This document shows positions 1 to 8,787 of a stretch of 32,533 bases of DNA, in pieces. Each line of letters opens with the position of its first letter. The first letter of the stretch is position 1. The position numbers and the translations under genes were made by a program. The notes under the pieces were generated by a model. That model was not told the origin of the DNA, made no database searches, and was given only the letters and a program-made list of their open reading frames with translations. The DNA lies in the NCBI RefSeq assembly GCF_009764645.1, contig NZ_RWIM01000184.1, positions 1 to 32,533 of the forward strand, written 5' to 3'. The DNA comes from Pseudomonas sp. PB106. Lineage in GTDB: Bacteria; Pseudomonadota; Gammaproteobacteria; Pseudomonadales; Pseudomonadaceae.

Positions 1-60
1 CTCCTACAGGGAAATGCGAATTCCCATGTAGGAGCTGCCGCAGGCTGCGATCTTTTGATC
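1..60. repeat. REP doublet, left copy cut by window edge
   Basis: A full REP copy reads TGTAGGAGCTGCCGCAGG and onward on the plus strand from 27 to 60. The start of the window (1-11, CTCCTACAGGG) is the end of an inverted copy. A short GGGAA/TTCCC stem (9-13 with 21-25) lies between them. The doublet sits directly after the stop codon of the chemotaxis receptor gene. The same core recurs near 16191, 16994, 27531, 29474 and 32487. Confidence 0.9.
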
Positions 61-1995
61 TTAAGCCCTGAACTGCCCCAGACTGGCTTTCAGCTGTGCA
101 GCCAAACCATCCAGCACCTTGCCACTCGCCGTAGTCTCAACTACCGCCTGCGCCGCTTTCTCGGCCTGCGCATGAATCGTCTCGACTCGCCCGCGCACAG
201 CCTGCGCACCTTGCGCCTGATGCGCTGCCGCTTGGGTGGCCAGGCCAATCGCCGCATGCACCTGTTCAACCGACGTCTGCACCGACTGCTGCAAGCGCGC
301 ACTGTCACGCAACACCAGCAAACCTTCGCTGGCCTGACGCCCGGCCTGACCGATGGCTTCAACCGCTTCACGCGCGCCCTGCTGCAACGCGACGATGTGC
401 GCCTGAATATCGCCGGTGGAGCTTTGGGTTTTGCTCGCCAGCGCCCGAACTTCGTCGGCCACCACAGCAAACCCGCGCCCGGTCTCACCGGCACGCGCTG
501 CTTCAATGGCAGCGTTTAGCGCCAGCAGATTGGTTTGTTCGGCGATCCCGTGAATCACCGTCAACACCACTTCAATCTGTTCACTTTGCTGTGCCAGCCG
601 CTCAATGACTTTCGCCCCGGTATCGACCTGCCCGGCCAGCGCTTCGATCAGACTGCCGACCTTGGCTGACGTGCGAGTGTTTTCGTCAGTGGCCTGACGG
701 ATATCCACCACCTGCTTCAACGCGGCTTGCATCGCGTGACTTTCCGACTGCGCCTCATCAGCCATTTGCGACAGTGCACGCAAGCTTTCCGCGACCTCGT
801 CACGCTGCATGCCGGCAGCCGCATCGGCACCGGCATTGCGCAAGGTCATCGCACCAATCTCGACGCCAGTACGTTGGGCGACATCGCCGGCCTCGCGCAC
901 GATCGGCTGCAACTTATCCACAAAGCGATTGACCGCCGAAGCCATGTCGCCGATCTCGTCCTTGCTGTTGATCTGCACGCGCTTGGTCAGATCGCCCTCG
1001 CCCGCTGCCAGATCATCCATCGCGGCGTTGAGCATCTTCAGGCGATTGACCACACGATGACCAAGCACAACGGCGAGCAACAGCAGTACGCCGCAGCCGA
1101 CCAGTGCCAGACCCAGCCCAATGCGCCAACGCAGAGTCGCGGCGGCCTCTTGAACAGTGCTGGCCGTATTGGCCTTCATCTCGGCGGCGGTGGATTGCGC
1201 CGATTGGAGACGGGACTGCATGGCTTTGGCGCTATCGGCGGCGGCACCTTGGAGGCTGTCGCCGACCAGTTGATCGCTGCTGGCGATCAGCGCCGAGAAG
1301 CGCTTGTCCAGCGCCGCCAGATCGGTTTCCACCGAAGCCGTAGAGACGCCCATCAGCACCTTGCCGATTTCGACGCCGTTGGGATTGATCGACGCTTCGA
1401 GGTAGTAGACCGACGGATCGTTTTTCGCCGCATCCAGCACCTTATCCAGCGCACGCTCGCCCTGACCCTTTTCCAGCAAGGCCTTGTTGATCGGATTTTC
1501 ACGGTTGAGATAACGGGTCAGGTGCTGGCCGGTCGCATCGTCATAGACCACGAAGAGCACGTTGGGATTGCGCTGGGCGCGACGAGCGAACTCGGACAGG
1601 GTCGGCACGTCGCTGTCCCACATGGCGCGCGGCGCCACCGAGGCGAGCAACTGGGCCATGTCATTGGCCGAATCCTTCAGGTCCTTTTCCAAGGTCGCCC
1701 GCAGTTGTGCCTGCTCATCCTTCAGACGCGCAGACAACCCAGCGGTCAAACGCTGACGAGTACTGGTAGAAAGGTTATCGAGACTCGATGTGACTTCTCG
1801 CCCGGCCTGCTCCAGTTCGCCGGAGAGTTTCTGGCTGTCGGCACCGAGGCGCACGGCCAGATCAGCTTCCAGCGCAGTCACGGTGCTCCGAGTCAGGGCA
1901 ACAGCCACCAACACTTGCACCAAAAGAGCGATACCAAGGGTAACGAACACTGGGCGCAACAAACGGCTTTGTAACAGTGAGAGAACGGCCGACAC
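61..1995 (-). CDS. Methyl-accepting chemotaxis protein
   Basis: Transmembrane chemoreceptor that passes periplasmic ligand signals to CheA/CheW. The 644-residue protein has a first membrane helix at about 12-35, a periplasmic sensor region of about 255 residues, and a second membrane helix at about 291-313. A HAMP domain (about 313-366) and a cytoplasmic coiled-coil signalling domain follow. The conserved hairpin tip (IAEQTNLLALNAAIEAARAG) is near 485-504. The start chosen is GTG at 1995, because GAGG lies 8 bases upstream and the membrane helix follows at once. An ATG at 2022 in the same frame lacks such a site. The ligand cannot be read from sequence, since the sensor region shows no motif I can name. 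The gene stands alone after the purA terminator, with no che genes nearby. It ends directly at a REP doublet. Confidence 0.93.
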   Translation of the reverse strand: MSAVLSLLQSRLLRPVFVTLGIALLVQVLVAVALTRSTVTALEADLAVRLGADSQKLSGELEQAGREVTSSLDNLSTSTRQRLTAGLSARLKDEQAQLRATLEKDLKDSANDMAQLLASVAPRAMWDSDVPTLSEFARRAQRNPNVLFVVYDDATGQHLTRYLNRENPINKALLEKGQGERALDKVLDAAKNDPSVYYLEASINPNGVEIGKVLMGVSTASVETDLAALDKRFSALIASSDQLVGDSLQGAAADSAKAMQSRLQSAQSTAAEMKANTASTVQEAAATLRWRIGLGLALVGCGVLLLLAVVLGHRVVNRLKMLNAAMDDLAAGEGDLTKRVQINSKDEIGDMASAVNRFVDKLQPIVREAGDVAQRTGVEIGAMTLRNAGADAAAGMQRDEVAESLRALSQMADEAQSESHAMQAALKQVVDIRQATDENTRTSAKVGSLIEALAGQVDTGAKVIERLAQQSEQIEVVLTVIHGIAEQTNLLALNAAIEAARAGETGRGFAVVADEVRALASKTQSSTGDIQAHIVALQQGAREAVEAIGQAGRQASEGLLVLRDSARLQQSVQTSVEQVHAAIGLATQAAAHQAQGAQAVRGRVETIHAQAEKAAQAVVETTASGKVLDGLAAQLKASLGQFRA

Positions 1996-2089
1996 TGTGA
2001 ATACCTCGACTTCTGACGCCATTAATTTGATGGCACTCTTGTAGGCAGATTCACAGCAAAGGTCATGCCGTCCAACAGGCATAAACGAC

Positions 2090-2120
2090 AAAGGCCCCGA
2101 TTAAGGGGCCTTTGTTTTTT
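2090..2120. terminator. Bidirectional-type terminator after purA
   Basis: A 9-bp perfect stem, AAAGGCCCC (2090-2098) with GGGGCCTTT (2105-2113), has a 6-base loop. A T-rich run follows on the plus strand (2114-2120). Read on the minus strand, it lies 15-45 bases after the purA stop codon, so it is placed to end hisZ-purA transcription before the chemoreceptor gene. Confidence 0.8.
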
Positions 2121-2134
2121 ACATCAACGACTTA

Positions 2135-3424
2135 TCAAGCGAACGGATGACGCAAAACGATGGTTTCGTTGCGATCCGGGCCCGTCGAAATAATGTCGAT
2201 CGGCGCACCGATCAACGCTTCAACGCGTTTGATGTAGGCGCGAGCGTTAGCTGGCAGCTCTTCCAGGGTCTTGGCGCCCACGGTCGATTCAGTCCAGCCC
2301 GGCACTTCTTCGTACACAGGCTGCAGGCCTACGTAGCTGTCAGCATCGGTCGGGGCAACAACGTTGCCTTCGGCATCTTTGTAGCCGACGCAGATGTTGA
2401 TGGTTTCCAGGCCGTCGAGTACGTCCAGCTTGGTCAGGCAGATGCCCGAGATGCTGTTCACATCGATAGCGCGACGCAGGATAACGGCGTCGAACCAGCC
2501 GCAACGACGGGCACGGCCGGTGGTAGCGCCGAACTCGTGACCTTGCTTGGCCAGGTGCGCGCCAACGTCGTCAAACAGCTCAGTCGGGAATGGACCCGAA
2601 CCGACGCGAGTGGTGTAAGCCTTGGTGATGCCCAGGATGTAGTCGAGGAACATCGGGCCAACGCCCGAACCGGTCGCCACGCCACCAGCGGTGGTGTTGG
2701 AGCTGGTCACGTACGGATAGGTACCGTGGTCGATGTCGAGCAACGAGCCCTGAGCACCTTCGAACATGATGTCTTTGCCGGCGCGACGCAGGTCGTGCAG
2801 CTCGGCAGTGACGTCGAGCATCAGCGGCTTGAGCAGCTCAGCGTATTCCTTGCACTCGGCCAGGGTTTTTTCGAACTCGATGGCTGGCTCTTTGTAGTAA
2901 CCGACCAGCATGAAGTTGTGGTAATCCACCAGTTCACGCAGCTTGTCTTCAAAGCGCGGCATGTTCAGCAGGTCGCCAACACGCAGGCCACGACGAGCAA
3001 CCTTGTCTTCGTAAGCCGGGCCGATGCCGCGACCGGTAGTACCGATCTTCAGCTCGCCACGGGCCTTTTCACGGGCCTGGTCCAGCGCCACGTGGAACGA
3101 CAGGATCAGCGGGCAGGACGGGCTGATACGCAGACGCTCACGCACCGGTACGCCTTTCTCTTCCAGCTTGGTGATCTCGCGCAGCAGGGCGTCAGGTGCA
3201 ACCACCACGCCGTTGCCGATCAGGCACTGAACGCCTTCGCGCAGCACGCCCGACGGGATCAGGTGCAAGACGGTTTTTTCGCCGTCGATCACCAGTGTGT
3301 GACCAGCGTTGTGGCCACCCTGGTAGCGCACTACGGCGGCAGCATGTTCGGTCAGCAGATCAACGATCTTGCCTTTGCCCTCATCACCCCATTGGGTGCC
3401 CAGGACTACGACATTCTTACCCAT
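2135..3424 (-). CDS. purA: Adenylosuccinate synthetase
   Basis: Joins IMP and aspartate using GTP to form adenylosuccinate, the first committed step of AMP synthesis, in the cytoplasm. The 429-residue length fits the family. Visible signatures are the N-terminal GTP-binding loop GTQWGDEGKGK, the IMP-site motif GTTGRGIGPAYEDK at about 125-140, and the C-terminal STGPDRNETI. The start is the ATG at 3424, which gives the conserved MGKNVVVLG N-terminus and has GAGGAC just upstream. An in-frame start five codons earlier is less likely. The gene follows hisZ with a 54-base gap and probably shares its transcript. A terminator follows. Confidence 0.98.
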   Translation of the reverse strand: MGKNVVVLGTQWGDEGKGKIVDLLTEHAAAVVRYQGGHNAGHTLVIDGEKTVLHLIPSGVLREGVQCLIGNGVVVAPDALLREITKLEEKGVPVRERLRISPSCPLILSFHVALDQAREKARGELKIGTTGRGIGPAYEDKVARRGLRVGDLLNMPRFEDKLRELVDYHNFMLVGYYKEPAIEFEKTLAECKEYAELLKPLMLDVTAELHDLRRAGKDIMFEGAQGSLLDIDHGTYPYVTSSNTTAGGVATGSGVGPMFLDYILGITKAYTTRVGSGPFPTELFDDVGAHLAKQGHEFGATTGRARRCGWFDAVILRRAIDVNSISGICLTKLDVLDGLETINICVGYKDAEGNVVAPTDADSYVGLQPVYEEVPGWTESTVGAKTLEELPANARAYIKRVEALIGAPIDIISTGPDRNETIVLRHPFA

Positions 3425-3478
3425 AACACTTGTCCTCATTCGCGCAAACTTGGTGCCGGCGATGGCCGGCAGGAAAAC

Positions 3479-4666
3479 TCAAGAAGCCAGTGGCGATACT
3501 TGCCAAAGCCCGTTCTGCTGAATCAATTGCCGGTCGCAGTCCGCATCACGGGCGGCGGCCAAAGGTTGCCCAGGCAAAGCCTGAACGACACGCTGACCCT
3601 CACTGCGCAACTGGCAAACCTGCTGCCAGAGTGCCGCATCCGTACTGTCAGGCATCCAGATACCGCCGGACGGTAGCTCGATGTCAGCACGCCCCAGGGT
3701 CACCAGGGTTTTCAAATCGGTGGAGAAGCCTGTCGCTGGACGGGCGCGGCCAAAATCGGCGCCGATGTCGTCGTAGCGACCGCCCTGAGCGATGGACTGA
3801 CCAACGCCCGGAACGAACACCGCGAACACCACACCGGTGTGGTAGTGGTAACCACGCAGCTCGCCCAGATCGAAGTACAGCGGCAACTCCGGGAAGCGCG
3901 CCGACAGACGCTCGGCGATCGCCAGCAAGTCTTCCAGCGCCTCCAGTACCGGCGCCGGCGCATTGGCCAGACGCTCGCGCGCGGCGCTCAAAACTTCACG
4001 GCCACCGCACAGATCGACCAGCGCCCGCAGCATGCCGGACAGATCGGCCGGCAAGCCTTCGGTCAAGGTAATGACCTCGTCGATGGCCTTGCGTTGCAGC
4101 GCATCGAACAACTGCTGCTCGACTTCACCGGACAGCCCGGCAGCACGCGCCAGACCACGGTAGATACCAACATGACCGAGGTCCATGTGCACATCCGGCA
4201 CATCGGCCAGTTGCAGCATGGCCAGCATCAGGCTGATCACTTCAACGTCGCTGCTCGGGCTGGCGTCGCCGTACAACTCGGCGCCCAACTGGATCGGGCT
4301 GCGCGAGGACGACAATGCACGCGGCTGAGCATGGAGCACGCTGCCGGCGTAGCACAGACGGCTCGGGCCTTCGCGGCGCAGGGTGTGCGCATCGATGCGC
4401 GCCACTTGCGGCGTGATGTCGGCACGGAACCCCATCTGCCGGCCCGACTGCGGGTCGATGACCTTGAAGGTCCGCAGGTCCAGGTCCTGGCCCGCGCCGG
4501 TCAGCAAGGATTCCAGGTACTCGATATGGGGAGTCACGACAAACTCGTAACCCCAGCTCTGGAACAGATCCAACACCTGACGACGCGCGACTTCAATGCG
4601 CGCCGCTTCCGGTGGCAGTACTTCTTCGATGCCATCTGGCAGCAGCCAGCGGTCTACCGTTGCCAT
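3479..4666 (-). CDS. hisZ: ATP phosphoribosyltransferase regulatory subunit HisZ
   Basis: Histidyl-tRNA-synthetase-like partner of the short-form HisG. It is needed for the first step of histidine synthesis and its feedback control. The 395-residue protein begins MATVDRWLLPDGIEEVLPPE and shows class II synthetase-like motifs (FRADITPQVARI, RLCYAGSVLH). It is shorter than a true HisRS and lacks its anticodon-binding domain, which is why HisZ is preferred. The ATG at 4666 is supported by an AGGGGA element upstream and by family N-termini; upstream in-frame codons look non-coding. It lies between the hflC terminator and purA, so it probably heads a hisZ-purA transcription unit. No his biosynthesis genes are adjacent. 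Confidence 0.96.
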   Translation of the reverse strand: MATVDRWLLPDGIEEVLPPEAARIEVARRQVLDLFQSWGYEFVVTPHIEYLESLLTGAGQDLDLRTFKVIDPQSGRQMGFRADITPQVARIDAHTLRREGPSRLCYAGSVLHAQPRALSSSRSPIQLGAELYGDASPSSDVEVISLMLAMLQLADVPDVHMDLGHVGIYRGLARAAGLSGEVEQQLFDALQRKAIDEVITLTEGLPADLSGMLRALVDLCGGREVLSAARERLANAPAPVLEALEDLLAIAERLSARFPELPLYFDLGELRGYHYHTGVVFAVFVPGVGQSIAQGGRYDDIGADFGRARPATGFSTDLKTLVTLGRADIELPSGGIWMPDSTDAALWQQVCQLRSEGQRVVQALPGQPLAAARDADCDRQLIQQNGLWQVSPLAS

Positions 4667-4979
4667 TACGCCATTCCCCTTTGATCCGGGCGGCCAGCCT
4701 GCGGGCGAGCCTTGAGTGAAGCAGAAAATGACCGATCCGTTCAAAACGCACGCGCATGAACGACGCGGCGAAAGGCCTGCTAGCGGCTTCGCCCATCACT
4801 TTCCTCGAAAAACTGTCGAGTCATTCAACCCGATGTCTGCAGCAAAAAACAGCAATCAAACGTGCAGACGCAAAAAAGCCGGGAATTTCCCGGCTGCCGC
4901 ATCATACACACGTTTTCCCAAAGGATCACCCCGCCCGAGGTTTTAGCCGCCGGGCGGAGTGCTTCAGGTCAACGCCGTA
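4667..4979. other. 313-base gap between hflC and hisZ
   Basis: No convincing gene was found. The gap holds the hflC terminator (4872-4895) and a GC-rich inverted repeat, CCGCCCG (4931-4937) with CGGGCGG (4951-4957), with a 13-base loop. It presumably also holds the hisZ promoter, although no clear -35/-10 pair could be chosen. From memory, a small DUF2065 gene occupies this place in P. aeruginosa; I do not see it here. Confidence 0.6.
4872..4895 (-). terminator. Terminator of the hflKC operon
   Basis: On the minus strand, AGCCGGGA pairs with TCCCGGCT (4877-4884 with 4888-4895) around a 3-base loop. Six Ts follow directly (4872-4877 read in reverse). It is a textbook rho-independent terminator about 85 bases past the hflC stop codon. 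Confidence 0.88.
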
Positions 4980-5849
4980 TCAAGGCTTGGCTTTTTCCAG
5001 GTAATGGAAGAAGTCGCTGCTTGGGTCGAGGACCATGACGTCGGATTTGTTCGCGAAGCTTTCACGGTAGGCGCGCAGGCTACGGTAGAAACCGTAGAAC
5101 TCCTGATCCTGACCGTAGGCCTTGGAATAAATCGCAGCGGCCTGGGCATCACCATCACCGCGAACCTCTTCCGATTCACGATAGGCTTCAGCCAGCAGCA
5201 CGCGGCGTTGGCGGTCGGCGTCGGCACGGATGCCTTCGGCCAGCTCGTTACCCTTGGCGCGGTGCTCGCGAGCTTCACGCTCACGCTCGGTGCTCATACG
5301 TTCGAACACGCTGCGATTCACTTCTTTCGGCAGATCGATGGCCTTGACCCGGACATCGACCACTTCGATACCCAGTTCTTTTTCCGCCATCTTGTTCAGC
5401 GACGCGGTGATGTCAGCCATCAACGCATCACGCTCGCCCGACACTACTTCGTGCAGGGTGCGCTTACCGAACTGGTCACGCAGACCGGATTCCAGACGAC
5501 GGGACAGACGCTCGTCGGCGATTTGCTTGAGGCCGGAGGTTGCGGTGTAGAAGCGCTCGGCATCTTTCACGCGCCACTTGGCGTAGGCATCAACCATCAC
5601 GGCTTTCTTTTCCAGGGTCAGGAAGCGCTGCGTCGGTGCATCCAGCGTCATCAGACGCGCGTCGAATTTACGCACCTGGTTAACGAATGGCACCCTCACA
5701 TGCAGGCCAGGCTGAACATCGGCCTGAACCACGCGACCGAATTGCAGCAGCACCGCACGCTCGGTCTGAGCGACGATGTAGAAGCAGTTCCAGCCAACCA
5801 GTACCACCACGACGCCAACGATCAGGGCGATCAGCGATTTATTGCTCAT
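4980..5849 (-). CDS. hflC: Protease modulator HflC
   Basis: Membrane-anchored SPFH/prohibitin protein. It forms a large periplasmic complex with HflK around the FtsH protease and modulates breakdown of membrane and cytosolic substrates. The 289-residue protein has one N-terminal membrane anchor (about 4-24, rich in I/V/L) and then an SPFH domain starting with TERAVLLQFGRV. A helical region rich in E, R and A (about 190-250) follows. The ATG overlaps the hflK stop codon by one base (TGATG), so the two are probably translationally coupled, as expected for subunits made in equal amounts. It is the last gene of the superoperon and is followed by a strong terminator. Confidence 0.97.
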   Translation of the reverse strand: MSNKSLIALIVGVVVVLVGWNCFYIVAQTERAVLLQFGRVVQADVQPGLHVRVPFVNQVRKFDARLMTLDAPTQRFLTLEKKAVMVDAYAKWRVKDAERFYTATSGLKQIADERLSRRLESGLRDQFGKRTLHEVVSGERDALMADITASLNKMAEKELGIEVVDVRVKAIDLPKEVNRSVFERMSTEREREAREHRAKGNELAEGIRADADRQRRVLLAEAYRESEEVRGDGDAQAAAIYSKAYGQDQEFYGFYRSLRAYRESFANKSDVMVLDPSSDFFHYLEKAKP

Positions 5850-7021
5850 CAGCGGGTCTCCCTTGTGCGCGACTGCGGCAGGTCAGTGACGTGCGGCGTG
5901 ACATCCGTGTTGTTGCTGGCGGCGGCCGAACCGGTCACCGGCCCGCTGCTGCCCGGATTATTCTGAATCATCTTGTCCAACGGCAGGTACAACAGGTTGC
6001 TCTGGCCGTTCTTGTTGCCGGTCACGAGAACCTTGCTGGTGTTGCTGAAGACTTCCTGCATGGTGTCCAGGTACAGACGCTGGCGGGTAACTTCAGGTGC
6101 CTTGCGATACTCGGCGACCAGCTTGGTAAAGCGGTCAGCCTCACCCTTGGCACGCGAGACCGTTTCGTCACGGTAACCGTTGGCATCTTCGAGGATGCGC
6201 TGGGCCTGACCACGGGCTTCCGGCACGACGCCGTTGGCGTAGGTTTCCGCCTGGTTCCGCGAACGCTGCTCGTCTTCACGGGCGCGGATCACGTCATCGA
6301 AGGCTTCCTGCACTTCACGCGGTGCCGCTGCGCTTTGTACGTTGACCTGAGTGACGGTGATACCGGTGCGATAGGTATCGAGGAAGCGTTGCAGACGCTC
6401 CTTGATTTCGCTGGCCATCAACTCACGACCTTCGGTGAGCACCTGGTCCATGGCGGTCGAACCCACCACGTGGCGCAGGGCGCTGTCGGTCGCATGCTGC
6501 AGGCTGATTTCCGGCTGATCGACGTTCAGCACGAAGTCCTGCAGGTTGCTGATCTTGTACTGCACGGTCAGCGGCACTTCGACGATGTTCTCGTCTTCGG
6601 TCAGCATCTGGCCCTGCTTGGTGTACGCACGCTCACGCGTGACGTTTTCCATGTACTTCTTGTCGATCGGCGGGAAGTAGATATTCAGACCCGGGCCGAC
6701 AGTCTCGTAGTACTTGCCGAAGCGCAGCACCACGGCTTGCTCCTGCTCGTCGACTACGTAGACCGCGCTGTACAGCCAGACGGCCGCCAGCACGACGAGG
6801 CCGATGCCGAGCAGACCGCCGAAGCCGCCACTGCTCTTGCCCGAACCACCGCCGTCATCACCACGTTTCTTACCACCACCGAACAACCCGTTCAGGCTTT
6901 CCTGCAGCTTTCGGAAGGCCTCGTCGAGATCTGGTGGCCCCTTGCGGTCGCCGTTATTGCGGCGCTTGCCACCCCAAGGATCCTGATTATTCGAGTTGCC
7001 ACCCGGCTCATTCCAAGCCAT
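5849..7021 (-). CDS. hflK: FtsH protease modulator HflK
   Basis: Partner of HflC in the HflKC-FtsH complex of the inner membrane. The 390-residue protein starts MAWNEPGGNSNNQDPWGGK, the usual glycine- and asparagine-rich cytoplasmic tail. A second Gly-rich stretch (about 45-65) precedes the single membrane helix (about 67-90). The SPFH domain (from about 90) and a coiled region follow. The C-terminus is a low-complexity tail rich in N, S, G and T. The start at 7021 has GGAGAG at good spacing; an in-frame start 12 codons upstream lacks support. It lies about 96 bases downstream of hflX in the same direction. Confidence 0.97.
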   Translation of the reverse strand: MAWNEPGGNSNNQDPWGGKRRNNGDRKGPPDLDEAFRKLQESLNGLFGGGKKRGDDGGGSGKSSGGFGGLLGIGLVVLAAVWLYSAVYVVDEQEQAVVLRFGKYYETVGPGLNIYFPPIDKKYMENVTRERAYTKQGQMLTEDENIVEVPLTVQYKISNLQDFVLNVDQPEISLQHATDSALRHVVGSTAMDQVLTEGRELMASEIKERLQRFLDTYRTGITVTQVNVQSAAAPREVQEAFDDVIRAREDEQRSRNQAETYANGVVPEARGQAQRILEDANGYRDETVSRAKGEADRFTKLVAEYRKAPEVTRQRLYLDTMQEVFSNTSKVLVTGNKNGQSNLLYLPLDKMIQNNPGSSGPVTGSAAASNNTDVTPHVTDLPQSRTRETR

Positions 7022-7117
7022 AGCGCTCTCCATCTGATAAAGCAAAGACGCACCCACGGCGCGCCGACCAATGCTACAGAATGCCTGCCGTTACGGCACA
7101 ACCGCTTTTTCAGGCTT

Positions 7118-8419
7118 TTATTGCAAAGTGTGTTGCTCGATGAATTCCATCGGCTGCAATCCTTCGCGGCTTACCAGTCGATTCAGCTCGACACGGGGCA
7201 AACGAACGGCGAGCAGACTGATGCCTTCTTCGTCGTGTTCTTCTTTCTGCACCGCACCGAGTTCGAAGAACTGCGCACGCAGTCGAGCGAATCGTTGCGG
7301 CAAACGCAAGGTACCGATAAACAAATCACTGCCGAGCAATTCGGCGATGGCTTGCTCAAGCAGCTCCAGACCACTGCCATCGCGCGCCGACAACCAGACC
7401 CGCTGGGGCTTGCCGTTCTCGTCGCGCTGGATTTGCGGTTCAACGCCTTCAAGCAAATCGAGTTTGTTATAGACCTCGAGGATCGGCAAGTCCTGGGCCC
7501 CAATCTCGCCCAGCACCACCATTACCTGTTCAATCTGCAACATGCGATCCGGTTCAGCCGCATCGATCACGTGCAACAGCAGGTCGGAATTGCTCGACTC
7601 TTCGAGCGTAGACCGAAATGCCTCGACCAGCTTGTGCGGCAAGTGCCGAATGAAACCTACCGTGTCGGCCAGAACAATCGGCCCCAGGTCGTCAATATCG
7701 AGACGGCGCAGAGTCGGATCGAGCGTGGCGAACAATTGGTCAGCCGCGTAGACGTCGGATTTGGTCACGTTATTGAAGAGCGTGGATTTCCCGGCGTTGG
7801 TATAGCCCACCAGAGACACGGTAGGGATATCCGCGCGGGATCGACCGCGTCGCGATTGCTCGCGCTGGCTGCGCACTTTCTCCAGCCGGCCCTTGATCTG
7901 GCGCAGGCGGACCCGCAGCAAACGGCGGTCGGTTTCCAGCTGGGTTTCACCCGGGCCGCGCATACCGATACCGCCACCTTGACGCTCAAGGTGAGTCCAG
8001 CCGCGAACCAGTCGCGTGCTCATGTGGTCAAGCTGGGCCAGTTCGACCTGGAGCTTGCCTTCATGGGTGCGGGCGCGTTGGGCGAAAATATCGAGAATCA
8101 GACCGGTACGGTCTATCACGCGACACTCGAAAACACGTTCGAGGTTACGTTCCTGACTGGGCGTGAGGATGTGATTGAAAATCACCAGATCGGCTTCTTC
8201 AGCCTTGACCAGGTCGCGCAGTTCCTCGACCTTGCCGCTGCCGATCAGGAATTTGGCGGTTGGCCGATGACGCGGCACGTTAAAAAACGCAACGGTCTCG
8301 GCACCCGCCGAATTAGCCAATTCCTGAAACTCCTGCGGATCTTCGCGCGCCTCAGGGTCCTGTCCATCCAAGTGAACGAGGATCACTCGTTCACCACCAC
8401 CGTGGCGCTCAAAGAACAA
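7118..8419 (-). CDS. hflX: Ribosome-associated GTPase HflX
   Basis: GTPase that binds the large ribosomal subunit and splits stalled ribosomes, notably under heat stress. The 433-residue protein has the HflX N-terminal domain (GSGKVEELRDLV at about 57-68). A coiled stretch containing GGIGMRGPGETQLE comes next. The G domain follows, with G1 GYTNAGKSTLF (about 205-215), G3 DTVGF and G4 NKLD. The start codon is TTG at 8419, with AGGAG seven bases upstream, so a non-ATG start is well supported. It lies 12 bases after hfq and is almost certainly on the same mRNA. Confidence 0.96.
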   Translation of the reverse strand: MFFERHGGGERVILVHLDGQDPEAREDPQEFQELANSAGAETVAFFNVPRHRPTAKFLIGSGKVEELRDLVKAEEADLVIFNHILTPSQERNLERVFECRVIDRTGLILDIFAQRARTHEGKLQVELAQLDHMSTRLVRGWTHLERQGGGIGMRGPGETQLETDRRLLRVRLRQIKGRLEKVRSQREQSRRGRSRADIPTVSLVGYTNAGKSTLFNNVTKSDVYAADQLFATLDPTLRRLDIDDLGPIVLADTVGFIRHLPHKLVEAFRSTLEESSNSDLLLHVIDAAEPDRMLQIEQVMVVLGEIGAQDLPILEVYNKLDLLEGVEPQIQRDENGKPQRVWLSARDGSGLELLEQAIAELLGSDLFIGTLRLPQRFARLRAQFFELGAVQKEEHDEEGISLLAVRLPRVELNRLVSREGLQPMEFIEQHTLQ

Positions 8420-8431
8420 AGGAGACTCCTA

Positions 8432-8692
8432 TCAGGCGTTACCTGGCTCAGCGTCACCTGCTTCGGATTCGGTTGCGCTAGGCAGACGAATTGGACGAAC
8501 CGGCACTACTGTCGAGATAGCGTGTTTGTAAACCATTTGGCTCACGGTGTTTTTCAGCAGAATCACGAACTGGTCGAACGACTCGATCGTGCCTTGCAGT
8601 TTGATACCGTTGACCAGGTAGATGGAAACCCCAACTTTCTCTTTACGTAAAGTATTCAAGTAAGGGTCTTGTAGCGAATGCCCTTTTGACAT
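8432..8692 (-). CDS. hfq: RNA chaperone Hfq
   Basis: Hexameric Sm-like protein that pairs small RNAs with mRNAs. In pseudomonads it also represses targets together with Crc. The 86-residue protein starts MSKGHSLQDPYLN and carries the Sm1 motif (about 22-48) and the Sm2 motif YKHAIST (55-61). The proximal-face residues Q8, K56 and H57 are present. The C-terminal tail is short and acidic, as is usual in Pseudomonas. The ATG at 8692 is preferred over one three codons upstream because GGAG lies 8 bases before it and the N-terminus matches the family. The 95-base leader after miaA is AT-rich next to the ribosome site. Confidence 0.99.
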   Translation of the reverse strand: MSKGHSLQDPYLNTLRKEKVGVSIYLVNGIKLQGTIESFDQFVILLKNTVSQMVYKHAISTVVPVRPIRLPSATESEAGDAEPGNA

Positions 8693-8787
8693 GTGCCGCA
8701 CTCCTTTAAGGATTCAATAATAAAAAATAGGTAATTCAGATGGCTTTGGCCGTCACACCCCCAAGGATAGACGGCAATTGCAAGGAC

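Noticed and set aside
2147..3676. A 509-codon plus-strand frame opposite purA and hisZ
   Set aside because: It is an antisense shadow of purA and the 3' end of hisZ, with low-complexity translation and no ribosome site.
4900..4915. TATGAT on the minus strand as the hisZ promoter
   Set aside because: It sits only a few bases before the hflC terminator hairpin, so a transcript from it would end at once; no -35 fits.
5687..8650. A 987-codon open frame on the plus strand across hflC, hflK, hflX and hfq
   Set aside because: It lies opposite four well-recognised minus-strand genes. Long antisense frames are common in GC-rich genomes, and its translation resembles no protein family.
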